Assembly: GCF_004614165.1 (NCBI RefSeq)
Contig: NZ_SPVG01000233.1
Coordinates: 1 to 64,000 of the forward strand
Length of the DNA: 64,000 nucleotides
Reading direction: 5' to 3'
From: Duganella callida
GTDB taxonomy: Bacteria; Pseudomonadota; Gammaproteobacteria; Burkholderiales; Burkholderiaceae_D
Shown here: positions 1-8,411 of the stretch, in pieces
How the letters are laid out: every line of letters begins with the position of its first letter
Position numbering within the stretch: the stretch's first letter is position 1
Notes under the pieces: model-generated
Told to the model about the DNA's origin: nothing
The model's input: the letters and a program-made list of their open reading frames with translations, nothing else
Databases searched by the model: none
Position numbers and translations under genes: made by a program

Positions 1-87
1 ATTGCGTCACGGGCTCTACCGTAGCGACCGCTACGGTAGAGCCCGTGACGCAATGGAAGACCTGACCCCGGGTTTGCCCCCGGGTTA
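1..87 (-). repeat. Large palindromic repeat element, copy 1 (cut by window edge)
   Basis: Positions 1-26 and 29-54 are perfect inverted repeats separated by two bases. The right arm continues to 71 and then into a small hairpin (about 66-84) that ends against the stop codon of the exonuclease gene (TAA at 87-85, minus strand). The same element, complete, lies at 32811-32917. The two copies differ by paired substitutions that keep the stem intact. The left outer arm of this copy lies outside the window. It resembles REP/BIME-like elements mobilised by RAYT transposases, but no such transposase is present here, so the class is inferred. Confidence 0.85.
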
Positions 88-1527
88 GTGGGCGGGGGCG
101 ACCAGTTCGGCGTATTCGTAGAGGTCGGCGAGGATTTGCTCGGCGCGCTCGTCGGCGTGCTGCTGCAGGTCGTCGATCCGGGCGAAGTAGTCGTCGATGG
201 TGCGGGCGCCGCCGGCGCCTTCGTAGAAGCGCGCCGCGCGGTGCTGTTCCCAGTGTTCGTGCTCGGTTTCCGACAGCGTGTCCGGGAAGTTGCGCGCACG
301 GTAGCGGAACAGCAATTCGTCCAGACGCGCGTCGGCAAACGCCGGCGAGGCCGCGGCCAGCCGCGCCGGCGATTCCTTGCGCAGCGTGTCCAGCAGGCGC
401 CGGTCTTCCTTGCTGACGAAGCCGTTGTACAGGTCTTCGTCGACGTCCAGCGGTTCGCCCGGCGGACGGTAAAACACTTGCTGCCATAGGTCGCTCAGGT
501 CACGGCCGGCGGCGGCGATCGCGGCGTGGGCCTTGCCCTGTTCCAGGTCCAGACCCCAGCGCTTCGCCATTCCGGGCGACAGGGTTTTCAGGTTGGCGAC
601 CAGCATCGGCGATTTGTTCAGGTGGATGCTTTTGATCGGCAGCCGCGTCATGCCTTCTGGCAGTGCGTCGCTGCGGGTGAAGATGCGGGTGCGGATGGTG
701 TCGGCGTCCAGCGTGTACAGTTCGCTCGGGTCGTAACCGCAGTCCCAGACGATCACTTCGTTCTTGTTGGTCGGGTGCGTGCCCAGCGGATAGACCAGGG
801 CGATGCAGCCGCGCTCGGCCGGGAACATGCCGGACACGTGCAGGAAGGGCGCGCGCAGGTTGGCGGCCAGGTGCATGCCGATCTCGTCGGCCACGCGGTC
901 TTTCTTGTGCAGCGCGAAGCAGAAGTCGAACAGGCGCGGCTGTTTTTGTTTGATCAGCCGCGCCAGCGCGATGGTGGCACGCACGTCGGACAGCGCGTCG
1001 TGCGCCGCTTCGTGTACCAGGCCGTTGGCGCGCGCCAGGTCTTCCAGCTTGAACGAGGGCTTGCCGTCTTCCTTCACCGGCCACTGGATGCCTTCCGGCC
1101 GCAGCGCATAGGTCATGCGCACCACGTCCAGCAGATCCCAGCGGCCACACTGGTTTTGCCATTCGCGCGCGTACGGGTCGATCAGGTTGCGCCAGAACAT
1201 GAAGCGGGTGATCTCGTCGTCGAAGCGGATGGTGTTGTAGCCCACGCCGATGGTGCCCGGCTGCGAAAACGCCTGTTCGATGGTGGCGGCAAACTGGTGC
1301 TCGGGCACGCCCCATTCCAGGCACTGCTGCGGCGTGATGCCGGTGATCAGGCAGGACTGCGGATCCGGCAGGAAATCATTTGCCGGTTTGCAGTAAATCA
1401 TGATCGGCTCGCCGATTTCGTTCAGGTCGGCATCGGTGCGGATCGCGGCAAACTGCGCCGGGCGGTCGCGGCGCGCCACTGCGCCGAAGGTTTCGTAATC
1501 GTGCCAGAGAAAAGTCTGTGTGGTCAT
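85..1527 (-). CDS. sbcB: Exodeoxyribonuclease I (ExoI)
   Basis: A 480-residue protein, close to the 475 residues of E. coli ExoI. It is a 3'-5' single-strand DNA exonuclease acting in mismatch repair and recombination. The DEDDh catalytic set is visible: D10 and E12 in HDYETFG, D103 in the RFDDE segment, and H176 and D181 in HDALSDV. The middle and C-terminal parts match the SH3-like and helical ExoI extensions that clamp ssDNA. The start is the ATG at 1527. It stands alone on the minus strand, and its stop codon abuts the palindromic repeat at 1-87, which could act as its transcription terminator. Confidence 0.95.
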   Translation of the reverse strand: MTTQTFLWHDYETFGAVARRDRPAQFAAIRTDADLNEIGEPIMIYCKPANDFLPDPQSCLITGITPQQCLEWGVPEHQFAATIEQAFSQPGTIGVGYNTIRFDDEITRFMFWRNLIDPYAREWQNQCGRWDLLDVVRMTYALRPEGIQWPVKEDGKPSFKLEDLARANGLVHEAAHDALSDVRATIALARLIKQKQPRLFDFCFALHKKDRVADEIGMHLAANLRAPFLHVSGMFPAERGCIALVYPLGTHPTNKNEVIVWDCGYDPSELYTLDADTIRTRIFTRSDALPEGMTRLPIKSIHLNKSPMLVANLKTLSPGMAKRWGLDLEQGKAHAAIAAAGRDLSDLWQQVFYRPPGEPLDVDEDLYNGFVSKEDRRLLDTLRKESPARLAAASPAFADARLDELLFRYRARNFPDTLSETEHEHWEQHRAARFYEGAGGARTIDDYFARIDDLQQHADERAEQILADLYEYAELVAPAH

Positions 1528-1591
1528 AGGGTGCTACAGTTATTTAAAAAACTGCCGATAATTCCAGAGTCTTCAATGAGGAGCACATATC

Positions 1592-2182
1592 ATGGCTACT
1601 CCAGTATCGGTTACCTCAGGCAATACTAATTCGGCAGCGCAAGTTCAGTCTACGGACGGCAAGACCATGTCGCCGGTGGCCAAGGCCAAGGCGGAGTTTA
1701 ACGCGTCCGTGGTGCAGGCTTCCCTGTCGGTGTCCATCAAGTCGTCGAACGAGCCGATGTCGATGGTGCTGAAAACGGCGCTGACCGGCATCAACGAGGC
1801 GCTCAAGGGCGATTTCGGCGACGACGCGATCCAGAACGCCACCTCGCAAGATAACACGCCGGAAGGTACCGCAGGCCGCATTGTATCGCTCTCGACCGCA
1901 TTTTACGAAGCCTACAAGCAGCAGCATCCGGGCCAGGATGAATCCCAGACCTTGAACGATTTCGTCAATACGCTGAAAAAAGGCGTGGACCAGGGATTCA
2001 AGGAAGCGCGCGAGGTGCTGCAGGGCTTGAACGTGCTGAACGGCGATATCTCCAGCAACATCGACAAGACCTACGATCTGGTGCAGAAGGGCTTCGACGA
2101 TTTCCTGGCCGCCCACCAGCCGCAGCAGACCACGCCGTCCACCGACGCCAGGAACGACAGCAACCGCGCCAAGGCGGCTTAA
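1592..2182 (+). CDS. DUF5610 domain protein, function unknown
   Basis: A 196-residue protein with a GAGGA ribosome site seven bases before the ATG. There is no signal peptide or membrane segment. Residues 30-90 and 95-165 are predicted mostly helical, with the phrases LQGLNVLNGDI and NIDKTYDLVQKG, which I recall from DUF5610 proteins of betaproteobacteria. The N-terminus (Ser/Thr/Gln-rich) and the C-terminus (Gln/Pro/Thr/Asn-rich) look disordered. The gene is divergent from sbcB and converges on the diguanylate cyclase gene with a four-base overlap of stop codons. No molecular function is known to me. Confidence 0.7.
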   Translation: MATPVSVTSGNTNSAAQVQSTDGKTMSPVAKAKAEFNASVVQASLSVSIKSSNEPMSMVLKTALTGINEALKGDFGDDAIQNATSQDNTPEGTAGRIVSLSTAFYEAYKQQHPGQDESQTLNDFVNTLKKGVDQGFKEAREVLQGLNVLNGDISSNIDKTYDLVQKGFDDFLAAHQPQQTTPSTDARNDSNRAKAA

Positions 2183-3150
2183 GCGGCCGCCACCCGGTCG
2201 CGGCCGCTTTCCTTGGCGCGGTACAGCGCCGCGTCGGCGGCGGCGATCAGGTCCTGCTCGTTCTGCTGCGGCTGCAGCACGGCCACGCCCAGCGAGGCGG
2301 TGATGTGCGGCAGCGGCTGGCGCATGTCGGCGAACACGCTGGCCTGGCGCATGCGTTCGCACAGCCGTTCGGCCACCGCCGCCGCCACCTTGTCGCTGGT
2401 CTGCGGCAGCAGCACCATCATTTCCTCGCCGCCGTAGCGCACCGCGAAATCGGTGGGCCGCAGCGCGCCGCTGAGCACCTGCGCCGCCGCGCGCAGCGCC
2501 TGGTCGCCGGCCAGGTGGCCGTGGGTGTCGTTGAATTTCTTGAAGTGGTCGAGGTCGATCATGATCAGCGCCAGCGGCGCGTTCGAGCTGTGCGCGGTGG
2601 TGACCATGGTCGGCAGCAGGTCATTCAGCCAGGCCCGGTTGTACAGGCCGGTCAGGCCATCGATCATCGACAGCTGGCGGTAGAACTCGCCCAGTTTCTG
2701 GCGCCGGCGCAGCTGCGCGTTGGCGGCGCGGATGCGGAACGACAGCAGTCGCAGCAGGTTGCGCGCGAGGATGTTCGATTCGTCGATCAGTTGCCATACC
2801 AGGTCGGCCTCGATCATCAGCACTTCGCTCTGTTCCAGCGCGGTGATGCTGGACAGGTTGGCTTCCTCGTCCAGCACCGATTGTTCGCCCACGCTTTCGC
2901 CCGGCAGTATCTTGCTGACGGTGCCGTCGGCCATGCCGGTGCGGGTGTCGGTGGCGACCGACAGTGCGCCGCGCAGCAGGATGTACAGGCGGGCGCGGCC
3001 GGCGTCGCCGAGTTCCTCGCCGGTTTCCAGCAGGACGATCGGGCAGTTGGCCAGCATCCTGGCGATGGCGCTGTCATCGTCGGCATTGCGCAGCAGCTGC
3101 AAATCGCCGACCTGGTAGCTCGATGAGCCGAATGTGCTGATCTGTTTCAA
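2179..3150 (-). CDS. Diguanylate cyclase with N-terminal cyclic-nucleotide-binding-like domain
   Basis: A 323-residue cytoplasmic protein. Residues about 20-135 resemble a cNMP-binding/Crp-like beta barrel (GESVGEQSVLDEE region). Residues 160-323 are a GGDEF domain with GGEE at 240-243, a catalytically competent variant. An RxxD product-inhibition site (R231, D234) sits five residues before it, as in feedback-regulated cyclases. It should make c-di-GMP from GTP, possibly gated by a small ligand bound at the N-terminus. The start read is TTG (3150-3148); no ATG lies close by, so the exact N-terminus is uncertain. The stop overlaps the convergent DUF5610 gene by four bases. Confidence 0.87.
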   Translation of the reverse strand: MKQISTFGSSSYQVGDLQLLRNADDDSAIARMLANCPIVLLETGEELGDAGRARLYILLRGALSVATDTRTGMADGTVSKILPGESVGEQSVLDEEANLSSITALEQSEVLMIEADLVWQLIDESNILARNLLRLLSFRIRAANAQLRRRQKLGEFYRQLSMIDGLTGLYNRAWLNDLLPTMVTTAHSSNAPLALIMIDLDHFKKFNDTHGHLAGDQALRAAAQVLSGALRPTDFAVRYGGEEMMVLLPQTSDKVAAAVAERLCERMRQASVFADMRQPLPHITASLGVAVLQPQQNEQDLIAAADAALYRAKESGRDRVAAA

Positions 3151-3312
3151 GGACTGGTTCTTTCTTGGATGCCATCTCTGTTATCTTATCCGAAACAAAC
3201 TCGGGCCGTCACCTTTCGCAGACATGGCCGGCGTAAATTTTCCACAGCTTGTTGTTGCGCACTGTATCGGACGGTGCTTCAATACCGCCATCGATATTCC
3301 AACGGATTCCTT

Positions 3313-4092
3313 ATGGCTTACACCGACGCGCTGGGCAGCGTGCATCAACCCGATCCGCAGGCGCGCATCGTTTCGCTGGTGCCGTCGATCACTGAACTGC
3401 TGTGCGACCTCGGTCTGGCGGCGCAGGTGGTGGGACGCACCGGTTTCTGCATCCATCCGTGGGAGGTGGTGCAGAACATTCCCAAGGTCGGCGGCACCAA
3501 GGACGTCAACCTGGACAAGATCCGCGCGCTGGCGCCGACCCACGTGGTGCTGAATATCGATGAAAACGAGAAGCCCACCGCCGATGCGCTGGCCGAATTC
3601 GTGCCGCATCTGGTGGTCACCCATCCCATGCGGCCGCGCGACAACCTCGAACTGGCGCGCCTGATGGGCGGCATCTTCTGCCGCGAACAGCAGGCCGCCG
3701 ACTGGTGCGCGGCGTTCGAGGCGGAATATGCGCTGCTGCGGGCCGCGCCCAAGGGGCCGCCGCAGACCATGCTGTACTGCGTGTGGCAGGACCCGTGGAT
3801 GACCGTCTCGCGCGCTACCTACATCGCCCGCATGCTGGCGGAGATCGGCTGGAGCGTGCCGGATCTGGGCGAGGAGCGCTACCCCGAATTCCGCTGGTCG
3901 CGCGAACTGATCGACAGTGTCGACGGGGTGCTGCTGTCGAGCGAACCTTACCGCTTCACCGAAGCGCATGCCGATGTGCTGGAGCGGCAGATCGGCAAGC
4001 CGGTGTTGCTGGTCGACGGCGAGATGATGTCCTGGTACGGCAGCCGCTCGCTGCAGGGGTTGCGGTATTTGCGGGAGCTGGCGCAAGGCTGA
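3313..4092 (+). CDS. Cobalamin-binding-type helical-backbone metal receptor (BtuF-like)
   Basis: About 259 residues from the ATG at 3313. The fold signature of BtuF/FhuD-type receptors is visible: RIVSLVPSITELLCDLGL near the N-terminus, a long backbone helix, then the second lobe ending DGEMMSWYGSRSLQGL. Homologues bind vitamin B12 or metal chelates for an ABC importer. There is no signal peptide or lipobox and no permease or ATPase gene nearby, so this copy is probably cytoplasmic or uses an unseen export route. An in-frame extension upstream to 3169 is possible but unlike the family. It converges with the HPF-like gene. Confidence 0.75.
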   Translation: MAYTDALGSVHQPDPQARIVSLVPSITELLCDLGLAAQVVGRTGFCIHPWEVVQNIPKVGGTKDVNLDKIRALAPTHVVLNIDENEKPTADALAEFVPHLVVTHPMRPRDNLELARLMGGIFCREQQAADWCAAFEAEYALLRAAPKGPPQTMLYCVWQDPWMTVSRATYIARMLAEIGWSVPDLGEERYPEFRWSRELIDSVDGVLLSSEPYRFTEAHADVLERQIGKPVLLVDGEMMSWYGSRSLQGLRYLRELAQG

Positions 4093-4107
4093 CTCCCGCC
4101 GCCGGTC

Positions 4108-4482
4108 TTACTCTTCGGTGTCGGCCGCGATGGCCGCCGAGACCGAACCGCTGCCTTCGGCGTGACGCGAGGTATCGTTGCGGCGCCCCATCGCGCTGTC
4201 GACCGCGCGTTTCAGCTTGTCGCCGGCACCGGTGATGGCCTGGTGCAGCGTGGCGGCGTGGTCGCTGACGGCGATCGGCTGCAGGCCGGTCACGCGGGCT
4301 TCCATCAGGCAACGGTTATCGCCGTCGGCCGACTTCTGGCCCAGATTATCGCTCAGATGCACTTCGACGCGGGTGATCTGTTCGCCGAAGCGGTGGAGGG
4401 CATTGCTTACGACCGATTGCACGTGATCGTCCAGACCGGCGTGACGAGTGATGGTTTTGTCGGTATTCACTTGGATTTGCAT
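4108..4482 (-). CDS. HPF/RaiA-family ribosome-associated protein
   Basis: A 124-residue protein with a good ribosome site (AGGAG) before the ATG at 4482. The first ~95 residues follow the sigma-54 modulation/ribosome hibernation factor pattern: a beta strand MQIQVNTDK, a helix with VVSNALHRFGEQITRVEVHL, then an acidic strand and a second helix. The C-terminus is a short, probably disordered Ala/Ser/Glu tail. The long C-terminal dimerisation domain of long HPF is absent. The protein probably binds the 30S subunit in stress or stationary phase. The gene stands alone, convergent with the BtuF-like gene. Confidence 0.75.
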   Translation of the reverse strand: MQIQVNTDKTITRHAGLDDHVQSVVSNALHRFGEQITRVEVHLSDNLGQKSADGDNRCLMEARVTGLQPIAVSDHAATLHQAITGAGDKLKRAVDSAMGRRNDTSRHAEGSGSVSAAIAADTEE

Positions 4483-4575
4483 AGCTTGCTCCTGTTGTTA
4501 GACTGCGTAGCCATCTTACTCCTTGCGGGCTTAAGCTGACGTTAATTGCCTAACTTGTCTGGAGAAAACCTGGTC

Positions 4576-5238
4576 TCAGGCGTTGATCAACGAAGCGGCG
4601 ATATTGATCGATAAACCGAGGATGGCCAGATTGTAGAAGAAGCACAGCACCGACTGTCCGAGCACCACCTTGCGCAGCCCGCGGTTGCGGACGGCGACGT
4701 CGGAGGTCTGCACCGCCACCGAGATGGTGAAGGAAAAGTACAGGAAATCCCAGTAATTGGGCTGCAACGCCTGGTCGGGGAAGGCCAGCGGTTTTTCCTC
4801 GCCGTCGTTGCTGTAATACAGGTGGGCGTAGTGCGAGCAGAACATGACACCGACCATGAACCAGGAGCCGATCAGGGTCAGCACCACCAGCGCGTAACGC
4901 CACGCCAGTTCCGGTTCCTGCACTTCCTTGATGCTGGCCAGCTGCGAGACGATGGCAACCAGGCTCACCAGCACCGCCAGCGACAACGTGGCCAGGATCA
5001 CCGGCCCCTTTTCATCCTGGCGGCAGGCGGCGCGCTTGATGTCGTGGTGGTCGGCCTGCACCATCATCCAGGCCATCGTCGCCAGATAGGTCCAGACCAG
5101 GATGTCCCAGCAGGTCAGCACCCGCGTCAGCCACGGCCAGCCGGCCGGCAGCAACGGCGCCGCCGCCACGCCCAGCGCGATCGCCAGGCTCAGATGCGGG
5201 CGGCTGTGGATGATGGCGGGCAGCGGCAGATGCTTCAC
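4576..5238 (-). CDS. DUF1345 integral membrane protein
   Basis: A 220-residue protein with about five hydrophobic membrane segments. The conserved DUF1345 stretch YWDFLYFSFTISVAVQTSDV occurs near residue 165, followed by a final hairpin of two helices. The start is a GTG that overlaps the stop of the upstream MFS gene (GTGA), with GAGGA before it, so the two are translationally coupled. The biochemical role of DUF1345 is unknown. The pairing with an efflux-type MFS hints at a shared envelope or transport function, but this is inference only. Confidence 0.8.
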   Translation of the reverse strand: MKHLPLPAIIHSRPHLSLAIALGVAAAPLLPAGWPWLTRVLTCWDILVWTYLATMAWMMVQADHHDIKRAACRQDEKGPVILATLSLAVLVSLVAIVSQLASIKEVQEPELAWRYALVVLTLIGSWFMVGVMFCSHYAHLYYSNDGEEKPLAFPDQALQPNYWDFLYFSFTISVAVQTSDVAVRNRGLRKVVLGQSVLCFFYNLAILGLSINIAASLINA

Positions 5239-6467
5239 TTTTTATCCTCGTGCGGGAATTTATCCATACGCGACAATACAGGGAACAGCACGCTCCAGGC
5301 GCCGGTTACCGCCAGCGTGGCGGCGCCGCCGAACAGCACCGCGCGCGTCAGGCCGAACCAGCCGGCGGTCAGGCCAGATTCGAATTCGCCCAGTTCGTTG
5401 GAGGCGCCGATGAATACCGAGTTGACGGCGCTGACGCGGCCGCGGATTTCGTCCGGCGTCTCGTACTGCACCAGCAGGTGGCGCACGTAGACGCTGATCA
5501 TGTCGCCGGCGCCCATCAGGAACAGCGACACCAGCGCGATGACGAAACTGCTGGTGGCGCCCAGCACGATGGTGCCCGCGCCGAACACCGCCACGCCGCC
5601 CAGCATCCAGGCGCCGACGCGGCGCGTGATCGGGAAGAAGGCCAGCACGATGGAGCACAGCGCGGCGCCGACGCCGGGCATGGTGCGCAGCGCGCCCAGG
5701 CCGCTCGGGCCGATGTGCAGCACGTCGTGCGCCAGCGCCGGCAGCAGCGCGGTGGCGCCGCCGAACAGCACCGCGAACAGGTCGAGCGAAATCGCGCCCA
5801 GCACCACCTTCTTCTGCCAGACGAAGCGCAGTCCCTCCAGCACCGTGTGCCAGGAGGCCGGGCCGCTGGCGCTGGCCTGCTTGACCGACTTCACCATGCA
5901 CATCATCACCACCGCCAGCACCAGCAAGGCGGAGGAAATCATATAAACGGTTTTCGGTCCGGCCAGGTAGAACAGGCCGCCCAGCGTCGGGCCGAGGATG
6001 ACGGCCACGTGGAACGACGAGGAACTCAGCGCCACCGCCTTGCTGAAGCTTTCCTGCGGCACCAGGTTGACCAGGATGGCCTGGGTGGCCGGTCCCATGA
6101 AGGCGCGCGCGCTGCCGTACACGGCCAGCACGGCAAACACCGGCCAGACGGCCGGCAGCCCGGTGTAGGTAAAGGCCAGCAGCGCCAGGCCGCACAGCAG
6201 CTGCGCGCCCAGCGCCAGCGCGATCAGGTTGCGGCGGTCGTAGCGGTCGGCGGCGTGGCCGGCGATCAGGATCAGCAGCAGGAACGGCAGGAATTGCGCC
6301 AGACCGATCAGGCCCAGGTCGAACAGGTTGTGCGTCAGCGAATATACCTGCCAGCCGATGGCGACGTTTTGCATCTGGACCGCCAGGGTGGCGAAGGTGC
6401 GGGCGGTGAGGTAGAGGGTGAAGTTGCGGTGGCGGAGGACGCTGAAGCCGTTGGTTGAAGTGCTCAT
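5235..6467 (-). CDS. MFS transporter, DHA3/EntS-like exporter
   Basis: A 410-residue protein with twelve predicted membrane helices. It opens with SVLRHRNFTLYLTARTFATL, and the cytoplasmic loop between helices 2 and 3 reads GHAADRYDRRN, the usual MFS motif A region. The layout fits the transmembrane secretion effector/EntS branch, which mainly exports siderophores or drugs. The substrate cannot be told from sequence. It is the first gene of a two-gene unit with the DUF1345 gene, which overlaps its stop codon. Confidence 0.85.
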   Translation of the reverse strand: MSTSTNGFSVLRHRNFTLYLTARTFATLAVQMQNVAIGWQVYSLTHNLFDLGLIGLAQFLPFLLLILIAGHAADRYDRRNLIALALGAQLLCGLALLAFTYTGLPAVWPVFAVLAVYGSARAFMGPATQAILVNLVPQESFSKAVALSSSSFHVAVILGPTLGGLFYLAGPKTVYMISSALLVLAVVMMCMVKSVKQASASGPASWHTVLEGLRFVWQKKVVLGAISLDLFAVLFGGATALLPALAHDVLHIGPSGLGALRTMPGVGAALCSIVLAFFPITRRVGAWMLGGVAVFGAGTIVLGATSSFVIALVSLFLMGAGDMISVYVRHLLVQYETPDEIRGRVSAVNSVFIGASNELGEFESGLTAGWFGLTRAVLFGGAATLAVTGAWSVLFPVLSRMDKFPHEDKK

Positions 6468-6539
6468 TCGTGCTTTCGGGGAGCGGAGCCTGAGGACTCT
6501 GCATCCCCGAATGCCCCGCCGTCGGGTTGGATGCCGTGG

Positions 6540-7565
6540 TTAGTTGTTGAGGTCCGCTTCCGTGGTGAAGGCGTCGGCGTAGAATTCGTCGTCCGGCAGG
6601 CCGCATTGGGCGACGAAATCGCGCTTGGCCGATTCCACCATGATCGGCGCGCCGCAGGCATATACCTGGTGGCCGGACAGGTCGGGCAGGTCGGCCATCA
6701 CCGCCTGGTGGACGAAGCCGGTGCGGCCGGCCCAGTGGTCTGCCGGCTGCAGGTCGGACAGCACCGGCACGTAGCGGAAGTTCGGCAGGGTCTGCGCCCA
6801 CGCGCGGCACAGCGCATCCATGTACAGGTCCTGCGGCCGGCGGCCGCCCCAGTACAGCACCATCTGGCGCGTCGAGCCCCGCGCGCGCAGGTGCTCGACG
6901 ATGGCCTTGATCGGCGCGAAGCCGGTGCCGGAGGCCAGCAGCACCATCGGCTTGTCGCTGTCGTCGCGCACGAAGAAGGTGCCCATCGGCCCTTCGAAGC
7001 GCAGGATATCGCGCTCCTTCATGCTGCCGAACACCTGGTCGGTGAACAGGCCGCCGGGCAGGTGGCGGATGTGCAGCGTCAGCGGCTGGTCCTGTTCCGG
7101 CGCGGTGGCGATGCTGTAGCTGCGGCGCTTGCCGTCCTTCAGCATGAATTCGATGTACTGGCCGGCGCGGAATTTCAGCGTCTCGTTGGCCGGCAGCTGC
7201 AGCGTCATCACGATCACGTCGGACGCCACCTTTTCCAGCGTGGTCACGCGCGACGGCATCTTGCGGATCGGGTAATCGTCGCTGCCGGCCACCTCGCGCG
7301 CCTCGATCACCACGTCGCCGTGGGCGAGGGCGCAGCAGAACAGCGACATGCCGGCGGCTTCCTCTTCCTTGCTGAGTGCGCGCTCCTGGTGCGGCTTGTG
7401 GGTCACGCTGCCGGCCAGCACCTTGCCCTTGCACGAGCTGCAGGCGCCGTTCTTGCAGCCGTACGGCAGGCCGACGCCGGCGCGCATCGCCGCCGCCAGG
7501 ATGGTTTCGTCCTCCTCGCAGCTGAATTGATGGCCGCTCGGCTGTACAGTAATTTGAAACGTCAT
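6540..7565 (-). CDS. 2Fe-2S ferredoxin/FAD oxidoreductase (CDP-6-deoxy-delta-3,4-glucoseen reductase-like)
   Basis: A 341-residue protein in two parts. Residues 1-90 form a plant-type ferredoxin with cysteines C37, C42, C45 and C77/C78 for the 2Fe-2S cluster. Residues about 100-341 form a ferredoxin-NADP-reductase module: FAD-binding RSYSIATAP, the NAD-binding start VLLASGTGFAPIKAI, and a final YACGAPIMV segment. Such proteins pass electrons from NAD(P)H to a partner oxygenase or reductase. Burkholderiales copies are commonly annotated as CDP-glucoseen reductase although no CDP-sugar genes are near here. The real electron acceptor is unknown. Confidence 0.85.
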   Translation of the reverse strand: MTFQITVQPSGHQFSCEEDETILAAAMRAGVGLPYGCKNGACSSCKGKVLAGSVTHKPHQERALSKEEEAAGMSLFCCALAHGDVVIEAREVAGSDDYPIRKMPSRVTTLEKVASDVIVMTLQLPANETLKFRAGQYIEFMLKDGKRRSYSIATAPEQDQPLTLHIRHLPGGLFTDQVFGSMKERDILRFEGPMGTFFVRDDSDKPMVLLASGTGFAPIKAIVEHLRARGSTRQMVLYWGGRRPQDLYMDALCRAWAQTLPNFRYVPVLSDLQPADHWAGRTGFVHQAVMADLPDLSGHQVYACGAPIMVESAKRDFVAQCGLPDDEFYADAFTTEADLNN

Positions 7566-7606
7566 ACGAATTCTTCGGTAAAGAGGCGGAAACCCTCTAT
7601 TTTACC

Positions 7607-8401
7607 TCAGTCGGCCACTCCCGCAGGCCGCCGCAGCGGTGCGCCCTGCGCGTACATGACGTTGATACGGGCCACGTATTTCGGCGTGCCGGCGCCGACC
7701 CGGCTGCCGGCATGGGATACCGAATCGAGCGAAAAACCGTGCCGGAAGAACAGCGCCGAGCCCTTGCGCGGCGGTACGTCGACCACGCTGCCGCCACGTC
7801 CGTACAAGCGGGTGCTGCCGCCTTTGACGCCGTCGCCGGCGTCGTTCAGGTAAAGCAGCATGGTCAGGCGCGAGCGCAGGCCGTCCCAGGCTTCCATGCG
7901 GCTGCCGTCGGGGCCGAGGCTGTAACCGGGCCAGTCGCCGTCCAGGTGACGGTTGAACACGTCGCCGGCGTCGTAGCGGTACATATTGATGCGGTGGCTG
8001 AGCGCCGGGTGCAAGGCGGCGCCCCCGATCTCGGCCGGCAGCAGGGCGGCGATGCGCTCGTAGATCGGTCCCAGCAGGGCGTGGTCCGCCACCCAGTGCA
8101 CGGTCTTGTTCATGCGCATGCCGGGCGGGGTGGTAATGCCGGGCGCTTCGGCGCGGTAGCCCAGCTGCTCCGACCAGCGCACCAGGGCGTCGGCCTCGTC
8201 GGCCGTCAGCACGTTGGTGATTTCGAACGCGAGCTGACCGTCCAGGTCGAGGTCGCGGCGCTGCTGGCGCAATTCCGGCCGTTGCCGCAGTCGCAACTCC
8301 GGCGGCAGGTGCTGGAAGGCGTGCACCGGCGTGCGCGCCACCACGCCGCCCATCGGCAGCGAACCGTGCAGTTCCGCCACGGTGTGATGCGGATAGTCCA
8401 T
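7607..8401 (-). CDS. 2-oxoglutarate/Fe(II)-dependent oxygenase, prolyl-4-hydroxylase-like
   Basis: A 264-residue soluble protein. The iron site H-x-D appears in NRHLDGDW, the distal histidine in DSVSHAGSRV, and an Arg for 2-oxoglutarate about ten residues later (KYVARINVMY). The body is the double-stranded beta-helix of the P4Hc family. It probably hydroxylates a peptide or small molecule. It begins ten bases after the glyoxalase gene on the same strand, so the two are probably cotranscribed. The substrate is unknown. Confidence 0.8.
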   Translation of the reverse strand: MDYPHHTVAELHGSLPMGGVVARTPVHAFQHLPPELRLRQRPELRQQRRDLDLDGQLAFEITNVLTADEADALVRWSEQLGYRAEAPGITTPPGMRMNKTVHWVADHALLGPIYERIAALLPAEIGGAALHPALSHRINMYRYDAGDVFNRHLDGDWPGYSLGPDGSRMEAWDGLRSRLTMLLYLNDAGDGVKGGSTRLYGRGGSVVDVPPRKGSALFFRHGFSLDSVSHAGSRVGAGTPKYVARINVMYAQGAPLRRPAGVAD

Positions 8402-8411
8402 GGCCGCCCCC

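Noticed and set aside
5260-7434. A 724-codon open frame on the minus strand across the MFS and ferredoxin-reductase genes
   Set aside because: Arg/Pro/Gly/Gln-rich product without any family motif, in another frame of two clearly real genes; a product of high-GC codon bias.
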